From positions 62,001 to 126,000 of the forward strand of contig JAHBVU010000005.1 in the NCBI GenBank assembly GCA_019637315.1: DNA of 64,000 bases, written 5' to 3'. Numbering within the stretch: position 1 is the first letter of the stretch; every line of letters begins with the position of its first letter. The position numbers were made by a program, and so were the translations under genes. This DNA comes from Gemmatimonadales bacterium. Lineage in GTDB: Bacteria; Gemmatimonadota; Gemmatimonadetes; Gemmatimonadales; GWC2-71-9. Below the pieces are notes generated by a model, which was given only the letters and a program-made list of their open reading frames with translations, did no database searches and had not been told where the DNA came from. Below, in pieces: positions 1-8,990 of the stretch.

Positions 1-314
1 CCCTCGACATGCTGGTCCTGAAGGCCCTGTCGTGGGGGCCGAACCATGGCTTCGGTGTGGCCCGGTGGATCGAGGCACGGACCGGGGACGCCCTGACCAT
101 CGAGGAGGGGTCCCTCTATCCGGCGCTTCACCGGATGACGCGAAAGCGCTGGCTCCGAGCCCAGTGGGGCATCACCGCCAACAAGCGCCGAGCCCGGTAC
201 TACGAGCTGACGCCGGCGGGTCGGGAGCAGTTGTCCACCGAAAGTCGGAACTGGAGCCGATTCACCCAAGTGGTCGGCCTGGTCATGGCGAGTGAACCGG
301 GACAATCGACCTAA
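1..314 (+). CDS. PadR-family transcriptional regulator, 5' end outside window
   Basis: The visible part is a PadR winged helix of about 101 residues. It has the family signature EEGSLYPALHRM in the recognition helix region, followed by the wing ending YYELTPAGREQL. The reading frame is open to the left edge (Leu-Asp before the first Met at 9), and PadR proteins of this kind usually start about ten residues earlier, so the real start is probably just outside. It ends 15 nt before an ADOP permease. PadR-ADOP pairs are a standard arrangement in Acidobacteriota and Gemmatimonadota, where the regulator is presumed to control the permease gene. The effector is unknown. Confidence 0.9.
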   Translation, partial: LDMLVLKALSWGPNHGFGVARWIEARTGDALTIEEGSLYPALHRMTRKRWLRAQWGITANKRRARYYELTPAGREQLSTESRNWSRFTQVVGLVMASEPGQST

Positions 315-329
315 ACCAGGAGCGTTGCC

Positions 330-3041
330 ATGGCTTGGCTGCCGGATAAGTACCAGTCGCTGCGGGACCTGCTTCGCCGGGGGGACGTCGAGGCCGACCT
401 GCGGGACGAAATGACCCACCATCTCGAGGCCCAGGTCGAGGCCAATCTCGCCGCCGGGATGACGAAGGCGGAGGCCGAGGCCGAAGCTCGCCGGCGCTTC
501 GGCGATGCCGTGCGCTACCAGCGCGAGGCCAGCCGCGAAGATCGCTCGCTTCGCCGCAGCGACCGACGGCAGGAGTCCTTCACGGTTGCTCGGCAGGAAA
601 TACGTCGGGCCTGGCGATCCTTGCGCCGGACACCGAGCTTCAGCCTGGTGGCGGTGCTGACGCTTGCGGTCGGGATCGCCACCAGCGTGGCGGTTTTCAC
701 GGTGCTCGACGCGGTGGTGCTGCGCCCGCTGCCGTACCCGGATGCCGACCGTCTGGTTCGCATCATGCATCCGGTTCCCAAGATCGGCCCCGGACACGAG
801 TGGAATATCTCGACGGCCGAGTTCGAGCTGTTTCAGCGGGAAGCCGGGAGTCTGGCCGCAGTGGCGCTCCACGGCGCCCAGCGGCTCACGGTCTCGATCG
901 ACGACCAGGCCAGCCGTGTCAACGCCGGCATCGTGACGGCCGGTGCGCTTCCGCTGCTCGGCGCCTCGCCCTTGCTGGGCCGCCTGCTGCTCGAGACCGA
1001 CAACGATGTGGCGTCGCCGGGAGTCGTCGTGCTCAGCGAGGCGTACTGGCGCAGCCGATACGGCGCCTCTCCCGATGTGCTGGGTGCCTCGATTCGGGTC
1101 GAAGGGGCGACAGCGGAGGTCGTCGGCGTCGCGGCCGGGAGCGCGGGTCTTCCGGACTGGCCGGTCGATCTCTGGGTTCCCGAGCGGTATCAGCCAGGCG
1201 GGCCCGCCTACAACAATCACGTCTATCGGGCCTTTGCGCGGCTGGCAGACGGCGCGACGCCGGAAACGGCGTCGCGCGAGCTCGCCGCTCTCGCGGCCAC
1301 CTACATCGAGCGCTTTCCCTCGGCGTACTCGCCGCGTTTCATGGAGAACACCGGCTTTACCACTCGGGCAGTGCCCTGGAAAGACACCGTAATCGGCGAG
1401 GCGCCGCGTACCCTCTGGGTCCTCTTTGCGGCCTCGATCCTCGTTCTCCTGATTGCAGCGGCCAATGTGGCGAATCTGTTTCTGGTGCGAAGCCAGACGC
1501 TGAGGCGTGAGGTGGCCGTTCGGGCGCTGCTCGGCGCCAATCGTCGGCAACTCGCCTGGCATCACTTCGCGGAGGCGGTTCTGATTGCCGGAGCAGGCAT
1601 GCTGCTTGGCCTGGGCCTGGCGTGGGGAGGGCTCGAACTCCTGGTTGCTGCACTGCCGGGTGGGGCAGGTCAGGGCGTCACGCTGCCTCGGCTGACCGAG
1701 GTGTCGCTCGAATGGCGAGGGGTCGGGTTTGCCGCGACCGTTGCACTGCTTGCCGGACTCGCGTTTGTGGCGATTCAGTTCACCATCGACCCCAGGGGCG
1801 GCGAGGCCGTGCGGGCAGCCCAAGGAACTACCCCGTCGCGACGCGAGAACGCGACCCGTCACGTGCTCGTCGTCGCCCAGGTGGCGGTGGCGATGGTGCT
1901 GCTGGCGGCAGCCGGTCTCCTGACCCGGAGTCTGCAGTCGCTTCGCGACGTGAAGCCCGGCTTCGATCCCTCCGGCGTGCTGGTCGCCGACGTGTCGCTG
2001 CCATTCAGCGAGTATGGAAGCTATGACCGGACCACCGGATTCTATCGCCGGCTGACTCAGCGGCTCGAGGAACTGCCTGCCGTACGCGCAGCCAGTGTCG
2101 GGACCGCAGTGCCACTCGATACTGATGACGGATGCTCGGTCTTCGACTACCCGGATCGCGACCTGGGAACCAACGTGGCCTGCATTCTCAACGCCGTCGT
2201 AGGACCGGGATACTTCACCGCACTCGGCATCGAGCTCGAAGGGCGGGATCTGACCTGGGCAGACGTCGACGCACAGACGGGCGGCGTGCTCGTGTCGGAT
2301 GCTCTGGCGCGGCGCATCTTCCCTGATGGCCGAGTGCTCGATCGGGCCGTGAACGGGCCGTCACCGCGAACCGGACCTTCGTATCGTGTCGCCGGGGTAA
2401 CCCGGGATCTTCGCTGGCGGGGACTCGATCTGCCGCCGCCTGAGGTCGGGTTCTTTCCGATTGAAGCCATTCCCGGAACCTGGCTGTGGCGACCGCCATC
2501 GCGGATGCGCCTGGTCGTCAAGCTCGCTGGCGGCAGCCCCTTGGCATTGATGCCGGAGGTGCGCCAGATCGTCCGCGAGCTCGACCCGGCCGCAGCGGTC
2601 GAGCATCCCCGCACCATGGACGACATCGTGACCGCGTCGCTCGGGCGCGTCAGAGTCTTGATGATCCTGCTCGGCATCTCGGCTGCCGCTGCACTCTTTC
2701 TCAGTGTGATCGGGCTCTACGGCGTGATTGCCTATTCGGTGGCACGCCGCACCAGGGAGATCGGCCTCCGCATTGCCATCGGGGCGCCTGCAGGGTCGGT
2801 CCGGCTGACCGTCGTGAAACAGTCGCTGGTCGTGGTCGCCGCGGGGATTGGAGTCGGCATGCTTGGTGCGCTTGCGATGGGCCGGCTGCTGAACAGCTTT
2901 CTCGTCGGTGTCGCGCCGACGGATCCACTCACACTGGTTGTCGTGATCGTCCTGCTGGTTGGGGTCGCGGTGATTGCCAGCGTGCGGCCAGCCGTGCGGG
3001 CGGCGGCCATCGATCCGGTGGTGGCGTTGCGGTCAGACTAG
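330..3041 (+). CDS. ADOP-type ABC transporter permease (MacB/FtsX-like)
   Basis: Inner-membrane permease of 903 residues with the duplicated architecture of the ADOP family. A cytoplasmic prefix domain (about 1-80, with helices rich in AEAEAEAR) is followed by a first transmembrane helix near 105-125 and a MacB-type periplasmic domain. An FtsX transmembrane block lies near 365-480, and the second periplasmic domain plus FtsX block ends near residue 900. The last block contains the usual VARRTREIGLRIAIGA loop. No ATPase gene is adjacent, as is typical for these 'orphan' permeases. Cargo is unknown; export of peptides, lipoproteins or antimicrobials is only an analogy with MacB. The 15-nt gap to the PadR gene suggests co-transcription. 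Confidence 0.92.
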   Translation: MAWLPDKYQSLRDLLRRGDVEADLRDEMTHHLEAQVEANLAAGMTKAEAEAEARRRFGDAVRYQREASREDRSLRRSDRRQESFTVARQEIRRAWRSLRRTPSFSLVAVLTLAVGIATSVAVFTVLDAVVLRPLPYPDADRLVRIMHPVPKIGPGHEWNISTAEFELFQREAGSLAAVALHGAQRLTVSIDDQASRVNAGIVTAGALPLLGASPLLGRLLLETDNDVASPGVVVLSEAYWRSRYGASPDVLGASIRVEGATAEVVGVAAGSAGLPDWPVDLWVPERYQPGGPAYNNHVYRAFARLADGATPETASRELAALAATYIERFPSAYSPRFMENTGFTTRAVPWKDTVIGEAPRTLWVLFAASILVLLIAAANVANLFLVRSQTLRREVAVRALLGANRRQLAWHHFAEAVLIAGAGMLLGLGLAWGGLELLVAALPGGAGQGVTLPRLTEVSLEWRGVGFAATVALLAGLAFVAIQFTIDPRGGEAVRAAQGTTPSRRENATRHVLVVAQVAVAMVLLAAAGLLTRSLQSLRDVKPGFDPSGVLVADVSLPFSEYGSYDRTTGFYRRLTQRLEELPAVRAASVGTAVPLDTDDGCSVFDYPDRDLGTNVACILNAVVGPGYFTALGIELEGRDLTWADVDAQTGGVLVSDALARRIFPDGRVLDRAVNGPSPRTGPSYRVAGVTRDLRWRGLDLPPPEVGFFPIEAIPGTWLWRPPSRMRLVVKLAGGSPLALMPEVRQIVRELDPAAAVEHPRTMDDIVTASLGRVRVLMILLGISAAAALFLSVIGLYGVIAYSVARRTREIGLRIAIGAPAGSVRLTVVKQSLVVVAAGIGVGMLGALAMGRLLNSFLVGVAPTDPLTLVVVIVLLVGVAVIASVRPAVRAAAIDPVVALRSD

Positions 3042-3150
3042 CGTCAGGCGCAGCCATCTCGTCCCCGGGCGACCTGTTCCCCTTGCGGCTCGGGTACGGA
3101 TGGCGATCTTTCGATGCGTCCCCCACCAATGCGTTTCCATCGAGGATCTC

Positions 3151-4686
3151 ATGATGCGCCTGTTCCGATTTCTGGCGGTAGGCCTGCTCGCGCTTGCGGC
3201 CTTCGCTGCACCCACCTCTGCCCAACGTCAAACCGATCCCCTTCGCGGCCTCGACGTCTACATCGAAAAGGCCCGTCAGAACTGGAACGTGGCCGGCCTG
3301 GCCGTGGCAATCGTCAAAGGCGACTCCGTCATCTACGCCAAGGGCTTTGGCTTCAAGGACATCAGCAAGTCCGATCCGGTCGACGAGCGAACCCGCTTTG
3401 CCATCGGTTCGAACTCGAAGTCGTTTACCGTCGTGGCGCTCGGGATGCTGCAGGATGAGGGCAAGCTCAAGCTCGACGATCGGATGATGCAATACTTGCC
3501 CGAGTTCGCGATGTCCGATCCGTACATTACGCGGGAACTCACGGTTCGTGATCTGGTCACTCATCGCAGTGGATTTTTCCGCGGCGACGCCGTCTGGATG
3601 GGCAGCGGATTCTCGAAGGATGAGATTCTGCGACGGACCCTGCATCAGCCGGCGGCAACCAGCTTCCGTTCGGCCTTCGGCTACAACAACATCATGTTCC
3701 TGGCCGCCGGGCAAATCGTCGACAAAGTGTCCGGGATGAGTTGGGACGACTTCATGAAGCGCCGGATCTTTGCGCCGCTGGGCATGACGACGAGCAATAC
3801 CAGCGCCAACGATCAGACCGGGCCCGATGTTGCGCGGCCTCATGCGCTCGTGGACGGCAAGCCGGTGCCGATCAACTACCGTAACATCGACAACGTCGGC
3901 CCGGCCGGTTCGATCAACGCCAACGTGCTCGATATGGCGCAGTACATCCGGTTTCATCTCCGCGATGGCAAGTACCGCGGCACTCAATTGTTGAGCAAGC
4001 GGTTCCAGGACGAAATGGAAACGGCCCAGATGATTTCCGGAAGCGGTCGCGATCCGCTCCTGCCGATGGTTCACTTCGACACCTACGGGCTCGGCTTCTG
4101 GCTGCGCGACTACTACGGCAAGCTGCTGGTCTCACACGGCGGCGGCATCGACGGAATGCTTTCGCAGATGGCCTGGCTTCCAGAGGCCGACGTTGGGGTG
4201 GTCGTGCTGACCAACACCGACGGGCAGAACCTCCAGAATGCGCTGCCGTTTGCCATCCTGGACCGGTTCATCGGGGCACCCGAGCGCGACTGGAGCGCCT
4301 TGTATCTGACGCAGGCCCTCGAGCAGCGCCGCCGTGCTGATTCGGCTCGCGCCGCGCTGACCTCGCAGCGGGTTGCCGGGACTCGGCCATCGCTTGCTGC
4401 GGATCGCTATGTCGGCGTCTATGAGAATGCCTTCTACGGCGACCTCCGGGTCGAGCAGGAGGGCGGCGGACTGAGCCTCAAGCGGAGCGCCGAGCAGTGG
4501 GGCAAGCTCGACCACTGGCATCTCGATACCTATGGGGTGACCTGGAATGTGTCGCGCACGCCCGGAGTCAATACCTTCGCGATTTTCCGGGTTGATCCGA
4601 ATGGAACGATTGGCGCGCTCGAGATGCGCGGACCGCCGTTTGCGACGCCGTACCAGGAGGGTGTCGTTTTCACGCGCAAGCGTTAG
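3151..4686 (+). CDS. Secreted serine hydrolase (beta-lactamase/transpeptidase-like, DUF3471 type)
   Basis: 511 residues. I chose ATG 3151 because it follows GAGG with a 5-nt spacer and begins a clear signal peptide ending at ...PTSAQ. The class C beta-lactamase fold motifs are all present: SxxK in GSNSKSFT (about residue 88), YxN in GYNNIM, and the third-box HGG in SHGGGIDGM. A C-terminal beta domain of about 100 residues, DUF3471-like, follows. Such proteins are usually D-amino-acid peptidases or esterases acting on peptides or cell-wall fragments in the periplasm rather than antibiotic beta-lactamases. A close paralogue with the same layout lies at 58409-59941. Substrate cannot be assigned. 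Confidence 0.88.
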   Translation: MMRLFRFLAVGLLALAAFAAPTSAQRQTDPLRGLDVYIEKARQNWNVAGLAVAIVKGDSVIYAKGFGFKDISKSDPVDERTRFAIGSNSKSFTVVALGMLQDEGKLKLDDRMMQYLPEFAMSDPYITRELTVRDLVTHRSGFFRGDAVWMGSGFSKDEILRRTLHQPAATSFRSAFGYNNIMFLAAGQIVDKVSGMSWDDFMKRRIFAPLGMTTSNTSANDQTGPDVARPHALVDGKPVPINYRNIDNVGPAGSINANVLDMAQYIRFHLRDGKYRGTQLLSKRFQDEMETAQMISGSGRDPLLPMVHFDTYGLGFWLRDYYGKLLVSHGGGIDGMLSQMAWLPEADVGVVVLTNTDGQNLQNALPFAILDRFIGAPERDWSALYLTQALEQRRRADSARAALTSQRVAGTRPSLAADRYVGVYENAFYGDLRVEQEGGGLSLKRSAEQWGKLDHWHLDTYGVTWNVSRTPGVNTFAIFRVDPNGTIGALEMRGPPFATPYQEGVVFTRKR

Positions 4687-4715
4687 GATACGGGGGTCTA
4701 AGGCAGGGCGGCGCG

Positions 4716-5267
4716 ATGAAGAAGATTCAGGTGCAGGGCGTTCACCACATCACGATTGTCGGTTCAAACCGGCAGAGCGCCATTGATTTCTGGGAGGGCG
4801 TGCTCGGGATGCCGTTCATCTTCGAGCAGCCCAACCTGGGAAAGGCTGATGAGAGTCACCTCTACTTCGACCCTGGCGACGGCCGCCTGCTGACCGTGTT
4901 TACCGACGAGTCGCGGGTCGATGCAGGGCGCGATGCGCCGCGCGAGATTGGGTGCGTCGAGCATCTGGCGTTCAACGTGTCGCAGGCCACCTTTGCGCTG
5001 GCGGCTGACCGCCTGCGCGCCAGGGGCATCAGCTTCATCCAGCGCGACCGTGGCTTCATGAACTCGATCTACCTGCGGGACCCCAACGGACTCAAGGTCG
5101 AGCTGGCGTGCTACAAGTTCGAGGTGCCAGACGGGTTTCGCGCCGCCGACGTGCTGATGAATGCGCATCGCCTCAGAGTCGAGCGGGGCGACCACCATAT
5201 CGGCGACGAGCATGTCGCCGATGCGATCGAACTGCTCTATGCGAGTCGGGATCGGTTGTCACACTGA
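4716..5267 (+). CDS. VOC-family (glyoxalase/dioxygenase superfamily) protein
   Basis: 183 residues with two babbab modules. The N-terminal module starts GVHHITIVGSNRQSAIDFW and the second starts CVEHLAFNVS. Likely metal ligands are His in HHITI, His in VEHLAF, and Glu residues in the matching strands (last: LKVELACY). The sequence DPNGLKVELA near the end is characteristic of the family. The reaction cannot be told from sequence; ring-cleavage, lyase and resistance roles all use this fold. It lies 29 nt after the serine hydrolase and is followed by a strong intrinsic terminator, so it may be the last gene of that unit. Confidence 0.85.
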   Translation: MKKIQVQGVHHITIVGSNRQSAIDFWEGVLGMPFIFEQPNLGKADESHLYFDPGDGRLLTVFTDESRVDAGRDAPREIGCVEHLAFNVSQATFALAADRLRARGISFIQRDRGFMNSIYLRDPNGLKVELACYKFEVPDGFRAADVLMNAHRLRVERGDHHIGDEHVADAIELLYASRDRLSH

Positions 5268-5292
5268 GAGTCCCAGACCTGTTCGATCCAGC

Positions 5293-5328
5293 GCCGGGCC
5301 TGACACTGCGTTCAGGCCCGGCTCTTTT
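5293..5328 (+). terminator. Intrinsic terminator after the VOC gene
   Basis: Perfect 11-bp stem GCCGGGCCTGA (5293-5303) / TCAGGCCCGGC (5312-5322) with an 8-nt loop, followed by TCTTTT. It lies 25 nt past the VOC stop codon and reads in the + direction. Confidence 0.85.
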
Positions 5329-5347
5329 GCTATAGCGAGTGCAGCTG

Positions 5348-5461
5348 CTAGGGCAGGTGGGCGGTCGCGTTTGTCGCCGGCGCGCAGGTCGCAATCGCGG
5401 CCAGTGCGATCAGCGCGGCCGAAATGAGAATGGTTGTGGTGCTTGGACGGAGAGAGGCCAT
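5348..5461 (-). CDS. Possible 37-residue hydrophobic peptide
   Basis: An ATG at 5461 opens a 37-codon frame ending in TAG. The product has a charged N-terminus and a long Ala/Ile/Leu segment ending near a single Cys (IATCAP). It could be a very small membrane peptide or lipoprotein, or a chance frame in high-GC DNA. No convincing ribosome binding site is visible. It fills most of the otherwise empty interval between the two VOC genes. Confidence 0.25.
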   Translation of the reverse strand: MASLRPSTTTILISAALIALAAIATCAPATNATAHLP

Positions 5462-5542
5462 GGCTCGCGCGCAATTGAAGGTGCTTCGGTAGTCTCACCA
5501 CCGTCGTTTCCCCTTACACGGCCCTCGAACCGGCTCGTCAGC

Positions 5543-5929
5543 TCAGATGGCTGCCTTCTCCGCCATCAGGGCGGCATGATTTCCTTCGGAATCCCGGAAG
5601 AACGCCATCCAGAGCTCCGAGGTCGGGGTGCGGTGAACGACATGAGGTGTGTCGACGAAGCCGACCCCGCGCGCCGAGAGCTCGGCGTAGCTCGCTTCCA
5701 CGTCGGGCACGCGATAGTACAGGATCGAGGCCGGATGGTCGAACTCCGGCTTCTCTGCTGTGGAGAGCATCAGCCTGACATCGCCGCAGCGGAAAAACGC
5801 CAGGCCGGTAAACTCGAACAGGAGCGGCAGGCCCAGCTGGTCCCGATAGAACGCGGTGGCGCGACCGACATCGTGGACTCGAATGGCCACCTGTCCCAGG
5901 GTGGCTCCCTGCAGATCGGCGCTCGGCAT
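5543..5929 (-). CDS. VOC-family protein (glyoxalase-like)
   Basis: 128 residues, about the size of a single-chain VOC protein with two modules. The first module reads VAIRVHDVGRATAFYRDQL and the second YYRVPDVEASYAELSARGV. Near the end, AFFRDSEGNHAALMAEK carries the usual metal-strand pattern. It is not a duplicate of the VOC gene at 4716 because the modules are much shorter. Function is unknown. It is divergently placed from the sigma-factor gene at 6098, with about 170 nt between the starts. Confidence 0.82.
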   Translation of the reverse strand: MPSADLQGATLGQVAIRVHDVGRATAFYRDQLGLPLLFEFTGLAFFRCGDVRLMLSTAEKPEFDHPASILYYRVPDVEASYAELSARGVGFVDTPHVVHRTPTSELWMAFFRDSEGNHAALMAEKAAI

Positions 5930-6097
5930 CGCAATCGCCTCCGATTTGACTGGGGTGGAGAACCGGGTACCGTTCGGGCCGCAGCGAATCGCTTCTGGGC
6001 CGGCCCGTCATAATTTGGGTGCTTCGTGCGCCGAGGCAACGGGGCGCCGTTCGGTCCAGCCTGACAGCTTTTCTGGCCCGCAGGGACTACCTCTCCA

Positions 6098-6595
6098 ATG
6101 GGCGAGCCGCAATTCGAACGGATCATCCGGCTGCATGGTCCGGCACTGCGCCGCCTGGCGCTTGCCTACAGTCGCACAACGGCCGATGGGGATGACCTGT
6201 TTCAGGAGATCTGTTTTGCCATCTGGCGTTCGCTCCCGACCTTTCGGGGTGATTGCAGCGAGCGCACCTATGCGTTTCGGATTGGCCACAACCGTGGGCT
6301 GACCTACCGGAGCAGGCGTCGCCCCGACCCGGTCGAGCTCGACGAAGGCGCTCGCGACGAGCGGCCGGGTCCCGACGCGATGGCGGTGGCGGCCTCCGAA
6401 CGCGACCGGTTGCTGGATGCCATCCGCCAGCTTGGCGACGGACACCGGCAGGTCGTGCTGCTCAGTCTCGAGGGCTTGAGTCATGCAGAGATCGGCGACG
6501 TGCTGGGTATTTCGGAGAACAATGTGGCGGTTCGGTTGTCCCGCGCTCGCAAGGAACTGCGCCTGCTGCTCGGCGCCCCGGGAGGTGAAGAATGA
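6098..6595 (+). CDS. ECF-family RNA polymerase sigma factor
   Basis: 165 residues with sigma region 2 (about 5-75, including DGDDLFQEICFAIWRSL and a following FRGDCSERTYAFRIGHN) and region 4 (about 100-155, ending EIGDVLGISENNVAVRLSRAR). The linker is short and contains no extra domain. Its stop overlaps the start of the next gene by 4 nt (ATGA). The coupled partner is a four-helix membrane protein, which may act as its anti-sigma factor. The regulon is unknown. Confidence 0.93.
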   Translation: MGEPQFERIIRLHGPALRRLALAYSRTTADGDDLFQEICFAIWRSLPTFRGDCSERTYAFRIGHNRGLTYRSRRRPDPVELDEGARDERPGPDAMAVAASERDRLLDAIRQLGDGHRQVVLLSLEGLSHAEIGDVLGISENNVAVRLSRARKELRLLLGAPGGEE

Positions 6596-7206
6596 CGTCG
6601 CTCGGTGATCTTCAATGGCAGCAGTGGACCCGGACCTGGGAGACCGTGGGTGACGACGCACCTGCACGATGGGTCCGTCGCACCGTCGAGCGGCAGAGTC
6701 GCCAGATGCGTTGGATCGTGGGGTTCGAGGTTGTTGTGACAGCCGTGGTGCTCCTTGCCACCGCGTGGACGGTGCGGAACCTGACCCCCCTGGCCGCCGG
6801 CGCGATTCTCGGGGTTGCCCTGCTCCATTCGGCCGTGATCTGGGGCTTTACGCTCAGGAATCGCGCCGGTGTCTGGTCACCACTTGGTCAGACGATGCGC
6901 GACTATCTCGTCCTGGCCCGCGAGCGGTGCGGGCGGGAGCGTCGCGCGGCCCGCTTTACACTCTGGCTGCTGGCGGTGGAGGGCGTCCTCCTGGCTATCT
7001 GGCTGCTGGTGCGCGATCCGGCCGTTCGGCGGCCACCTCCGTTCGCGCTCTGGTGGGTGCCTTCGGCGGTGGTGGTAGCTGGTGCCGTGATCTGGGCCAT
7101 CTGGGTCGACCGGCGGGCACGCAGGCGAATCGTCCGCCTCGATCATGCAGCTGTCCAGCTTGGCGTTGATGGGGGTGATGCGGCCGCTATGGGCGACAGC
7201 GCCTGA
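6592..7206 (+). CDS. Integral membrane protein, probable partner of the ECF sigma factor
   Basis: 204 residues with four predicted transmembrane helices: about residues 42-62, 67-90, 120-140 and 148-168. An N-terminal soluble part of about 40 residues and a basic C-terminal tail (DRRARRRIVRLDHA) lie outside the membrane. I recognise no named domain, and no zinc-binding anti-sigma motif is seen. Translational coupling to the sigma gene (ATGA) suggests an anti-sigma or sensor role; this is inference only. Its last 20 nt overlap the convergent glycosidase gene. Confidence 0.75.
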   Translation: MTSLGDLQWQQWTRTWETVGDDAPARWVRRTVERQSRQMRWIVGFEVVVTAVVLLATAWTVRNLTPLAAGAILGVALLHSAVIWGFTLRNRAGVWSPLGQTMRDYLVLARERCGRERRAARFTLWLLAVEGVLLAIWLLVRDPAVRRPPPFALWWVPSAVVVAGAVIWAIWVDRRARRRIVRLDHAAVQLGVDGGDAAAMGDSA

Positions 7207-8371
7207 CCAGCGCCAGCGCGTTCGCCACGGCCCGCTCGCCGTTGCGGTCGGAGGGGCGATTGACCACGGCGACCGAACCGTCCGCGCGGCGAACGGCCAT
7301 CGTCGTCGACCCGCCACCGTCGAGGTTGATGGCATCGCTTGCGCCGATTGCCCTCAGGAAGCCTGCCAGTTCAACCAGGGTCATGCCTTCGCTGTAGCCG
7401 GGTTGGCGCCCATCCACCGTCACGAGCAGCAACCGCTGGCGGTCGTGACGGACGGCAACAGCTGTGCGCGGGTGGCGGATCGGGCCGAAGTTGGCGCCTC
7501 CGATGCTGTCGAGCCGCGGTGTGATGACGCTGTCGGTCAGCAGGACGGGTAGGCCACCAACCGCAACGACCGGCGTCAGGGGCGCCAGGGCAATCCGCCA
7601 GGTAACCGTGCTGCCGACTCGGAGCGCTCGGGCACGCTGCGCATGGAGTGAGCTGTCCGCGCCGTCGATGGCAATCACACTTCCGCCGGCCGGTATCGGA
7701 GTGCCGGCATCGGTGGTATCGACGGTGATAATGCGCCCCGACGAGTCGACGGCGAGCTCCAGCGTCCGCGATGCGGAGTCGGTTGCCCTCCCCCAGCGGC
7801 TGTCGAACAGACGAATGCCGTCCGCCCGCCGTTGATTCCATCCGGCAAGCGGAATCGAATCGCCGTCCGCTCGCAGGAATCCTGCGGTACCCAGGACGCC
7901 CATCCAAATCCGGCCGCTCCGATCGAATCCAACCAGCGGCCGGCTCGGCGACGGTCCGGAAATCACCTGGCCATCGTTGATGTGGGCACCGACCGGGATG
8001 CCGGGGGGGTCGAAGCTGAAGAAGTCAGCGTTCACGGCGCCGCCAACCGGTACTGCGAGCGTGTCGGCGAGTGTGCGCAGCAAGACTGAGGTTGGCGCGC
8101 GACCGACCGCCTGGCCACCGGCCTTGATGGCCACCGGATTCCAGCATGAGGCGCGATCGGCTTCGAGCAGGTTGACGACCCAGGGCCCGCGGGCAAGCTG
8201 GACCGTGTGCAGGATCAGCCCGGCCGCGAGGGTGTCGCTGCGTACACTTTCGGCATCTGCCCAGTCTGCCTGGGGTCGTGCCAGGATCGACGGCTGACCG
8301 GGGATGCAGCCGGCCAGTACGGCTGACCCGAACAGCAGGAGGGCCCATCGTGAGAGCCGCTGCGTCATCAA
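7187..8371 (-). CDS. Lipoprotein with phosphodiester glycosidase (NAGPA) domain
   Basis: 394 residues. A signal peptide ends in the lipobox LAGC, so the protein is probably anchored in the periplasm or outer membrane. The NAGPA-type domain fills the rest: NADFFSFDPPGIPVG near 120-135, GFDRSGR with the following strand, and the C-terminal block DAINLDGGGSTTM. Domain members remove phosphodiester-linked GlcNAc in animals; bacterial members are mostly untested and some act on cell-wall or teichoic-acid-like phosphodiesters. Its start overlaps the receiver gene stop by 4 nt, so the two are co-transcribed. Confidence 0.85.
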   Translation of the reverse strand: MMTQRLSRWALLLFGSAVLAGCIPGQPSILARPQADWADAESVRSDTLAAGLILHTVQLARGPWVVNLLEADRASCWNPVAIKAGGQAVGRAPTSVLLRTLADTLAVPVGGAVNADFFSFDPPGIPVGAHINDGQVISGPSPSRPLVGFDRSGRIWMGVLGTAGFLRADGDSIPLAGWNQRRADGIRLFDSRWGRATDSASRTLELAVDSSGRIITVDTTDAGTPIPAGGSVIAIDGADSSLHAQRARALRVGSTVTWRIALAPLTPVVAVGGLPVLLTDSVITPRLDSIGGANFGPIRHPRTAVAVRHDRQRLLLVTVDGRQPGYSEGMTLVELAGFLRAIGASDAINLDGGGSTTMAVRRADGSVAVVNRPSDRNGERAVANALALVRRCRP

Positions 8372-8799
8372 CGGCTGCCAGTCTCGCTCAGGGCGCCACG
8401 TACGGCACCCACCAGCTCGTCCCGCTCGTATGGCTTGGCGACGAACCCCGCCGCGCCGGCCCGCCGCAAGCGTTCGATCTCGACCGGCGGGAGATAGCCG
8501 CTCGATATCACGACAGGAAGGTTCGGTCTGATCCGGTGGATCTCGGCCATCAGCTGATCTCCGGACAGGCCAGGCATGGTGCGGTCGAGGAGAATCAGAC
8601 GTGTCCGGCTCTCGTTGTCCTTGAACAACTGCAGGCCCGTGGGACCGTCCGTTGCGGAGCGAACCTCAAAGCCGATTGTCGAGAGCAGACGGGAGGCATA
8701 GCGAACGATCCCGGGCTCATCGTCGATGACGAGCACGAGACCGGAACTCCGCCACGTTTTCCCGACAGCCTCACCATCGATGCGCCGGCTGGAGTGCAC
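8368..8799 (-). CDS. Stand-alone response-regulator receiver protein
   Basis: 143 residues from a GTG start at 8799. The receiver domain spans about 20-140: acidic pair in VLVIDDEPG, phospho-acceptor Asp in LILLDRTMPG, switch Ser in VVISSGY and Lys in FVAKPY. No output domain follows, so it must act through a protein partner (CheY/Spo0F style). No histidine kinase lies in the window. A 4-nt overlap couples it to the downstream NAGPA-domain lipoprotein, an unusual pairing. Confidence 0.88.
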   Translation of the reverse strand: MHSSRRIDGEAVGKTWRSSGLVLVIDDEPGIVRYASRLLSTIGFEVRSATDGPTGLQLFKDNESRTRLILLDRTMPGLSGDQLMAEIHRIRPNLPVVISSGYLPPVEIERLRRAGAAGFVAKPYERDELVGAVRGALSETGSR

Positions 8800-8990
8800 G
8801 ATCGAGCTCCGATCCCAGGAGGTGGATCTAATCTAGCTGCCCGCAGGCTGCGGATGTTGGAATTGTCGTGTTTCCGGCGGTGGCTGGGATTGCGTCCGAC
8901 CGTGATCAGGCTGAACATTCCATTCTCGTTGCCACGGCCTCCATCGGGGGTGGGGCCGGCACAACAGATCCTATCGCGTGAGGCGTATCG

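Noticed and set aside
2929-4074. 381-residue minus-strand frame opposite the serine hydrolase
   Set aside because: The + strand product has signal peptide, SxxK, YxN and HGG motifs; the minus frame has none.
3151-4686. Antibiotic-resistance beta-lactamase
   Set aside because: DUF3471-type C-terminal domain and presence of a paralogue suggest peptidase/esterase role; no resistance neighbours.
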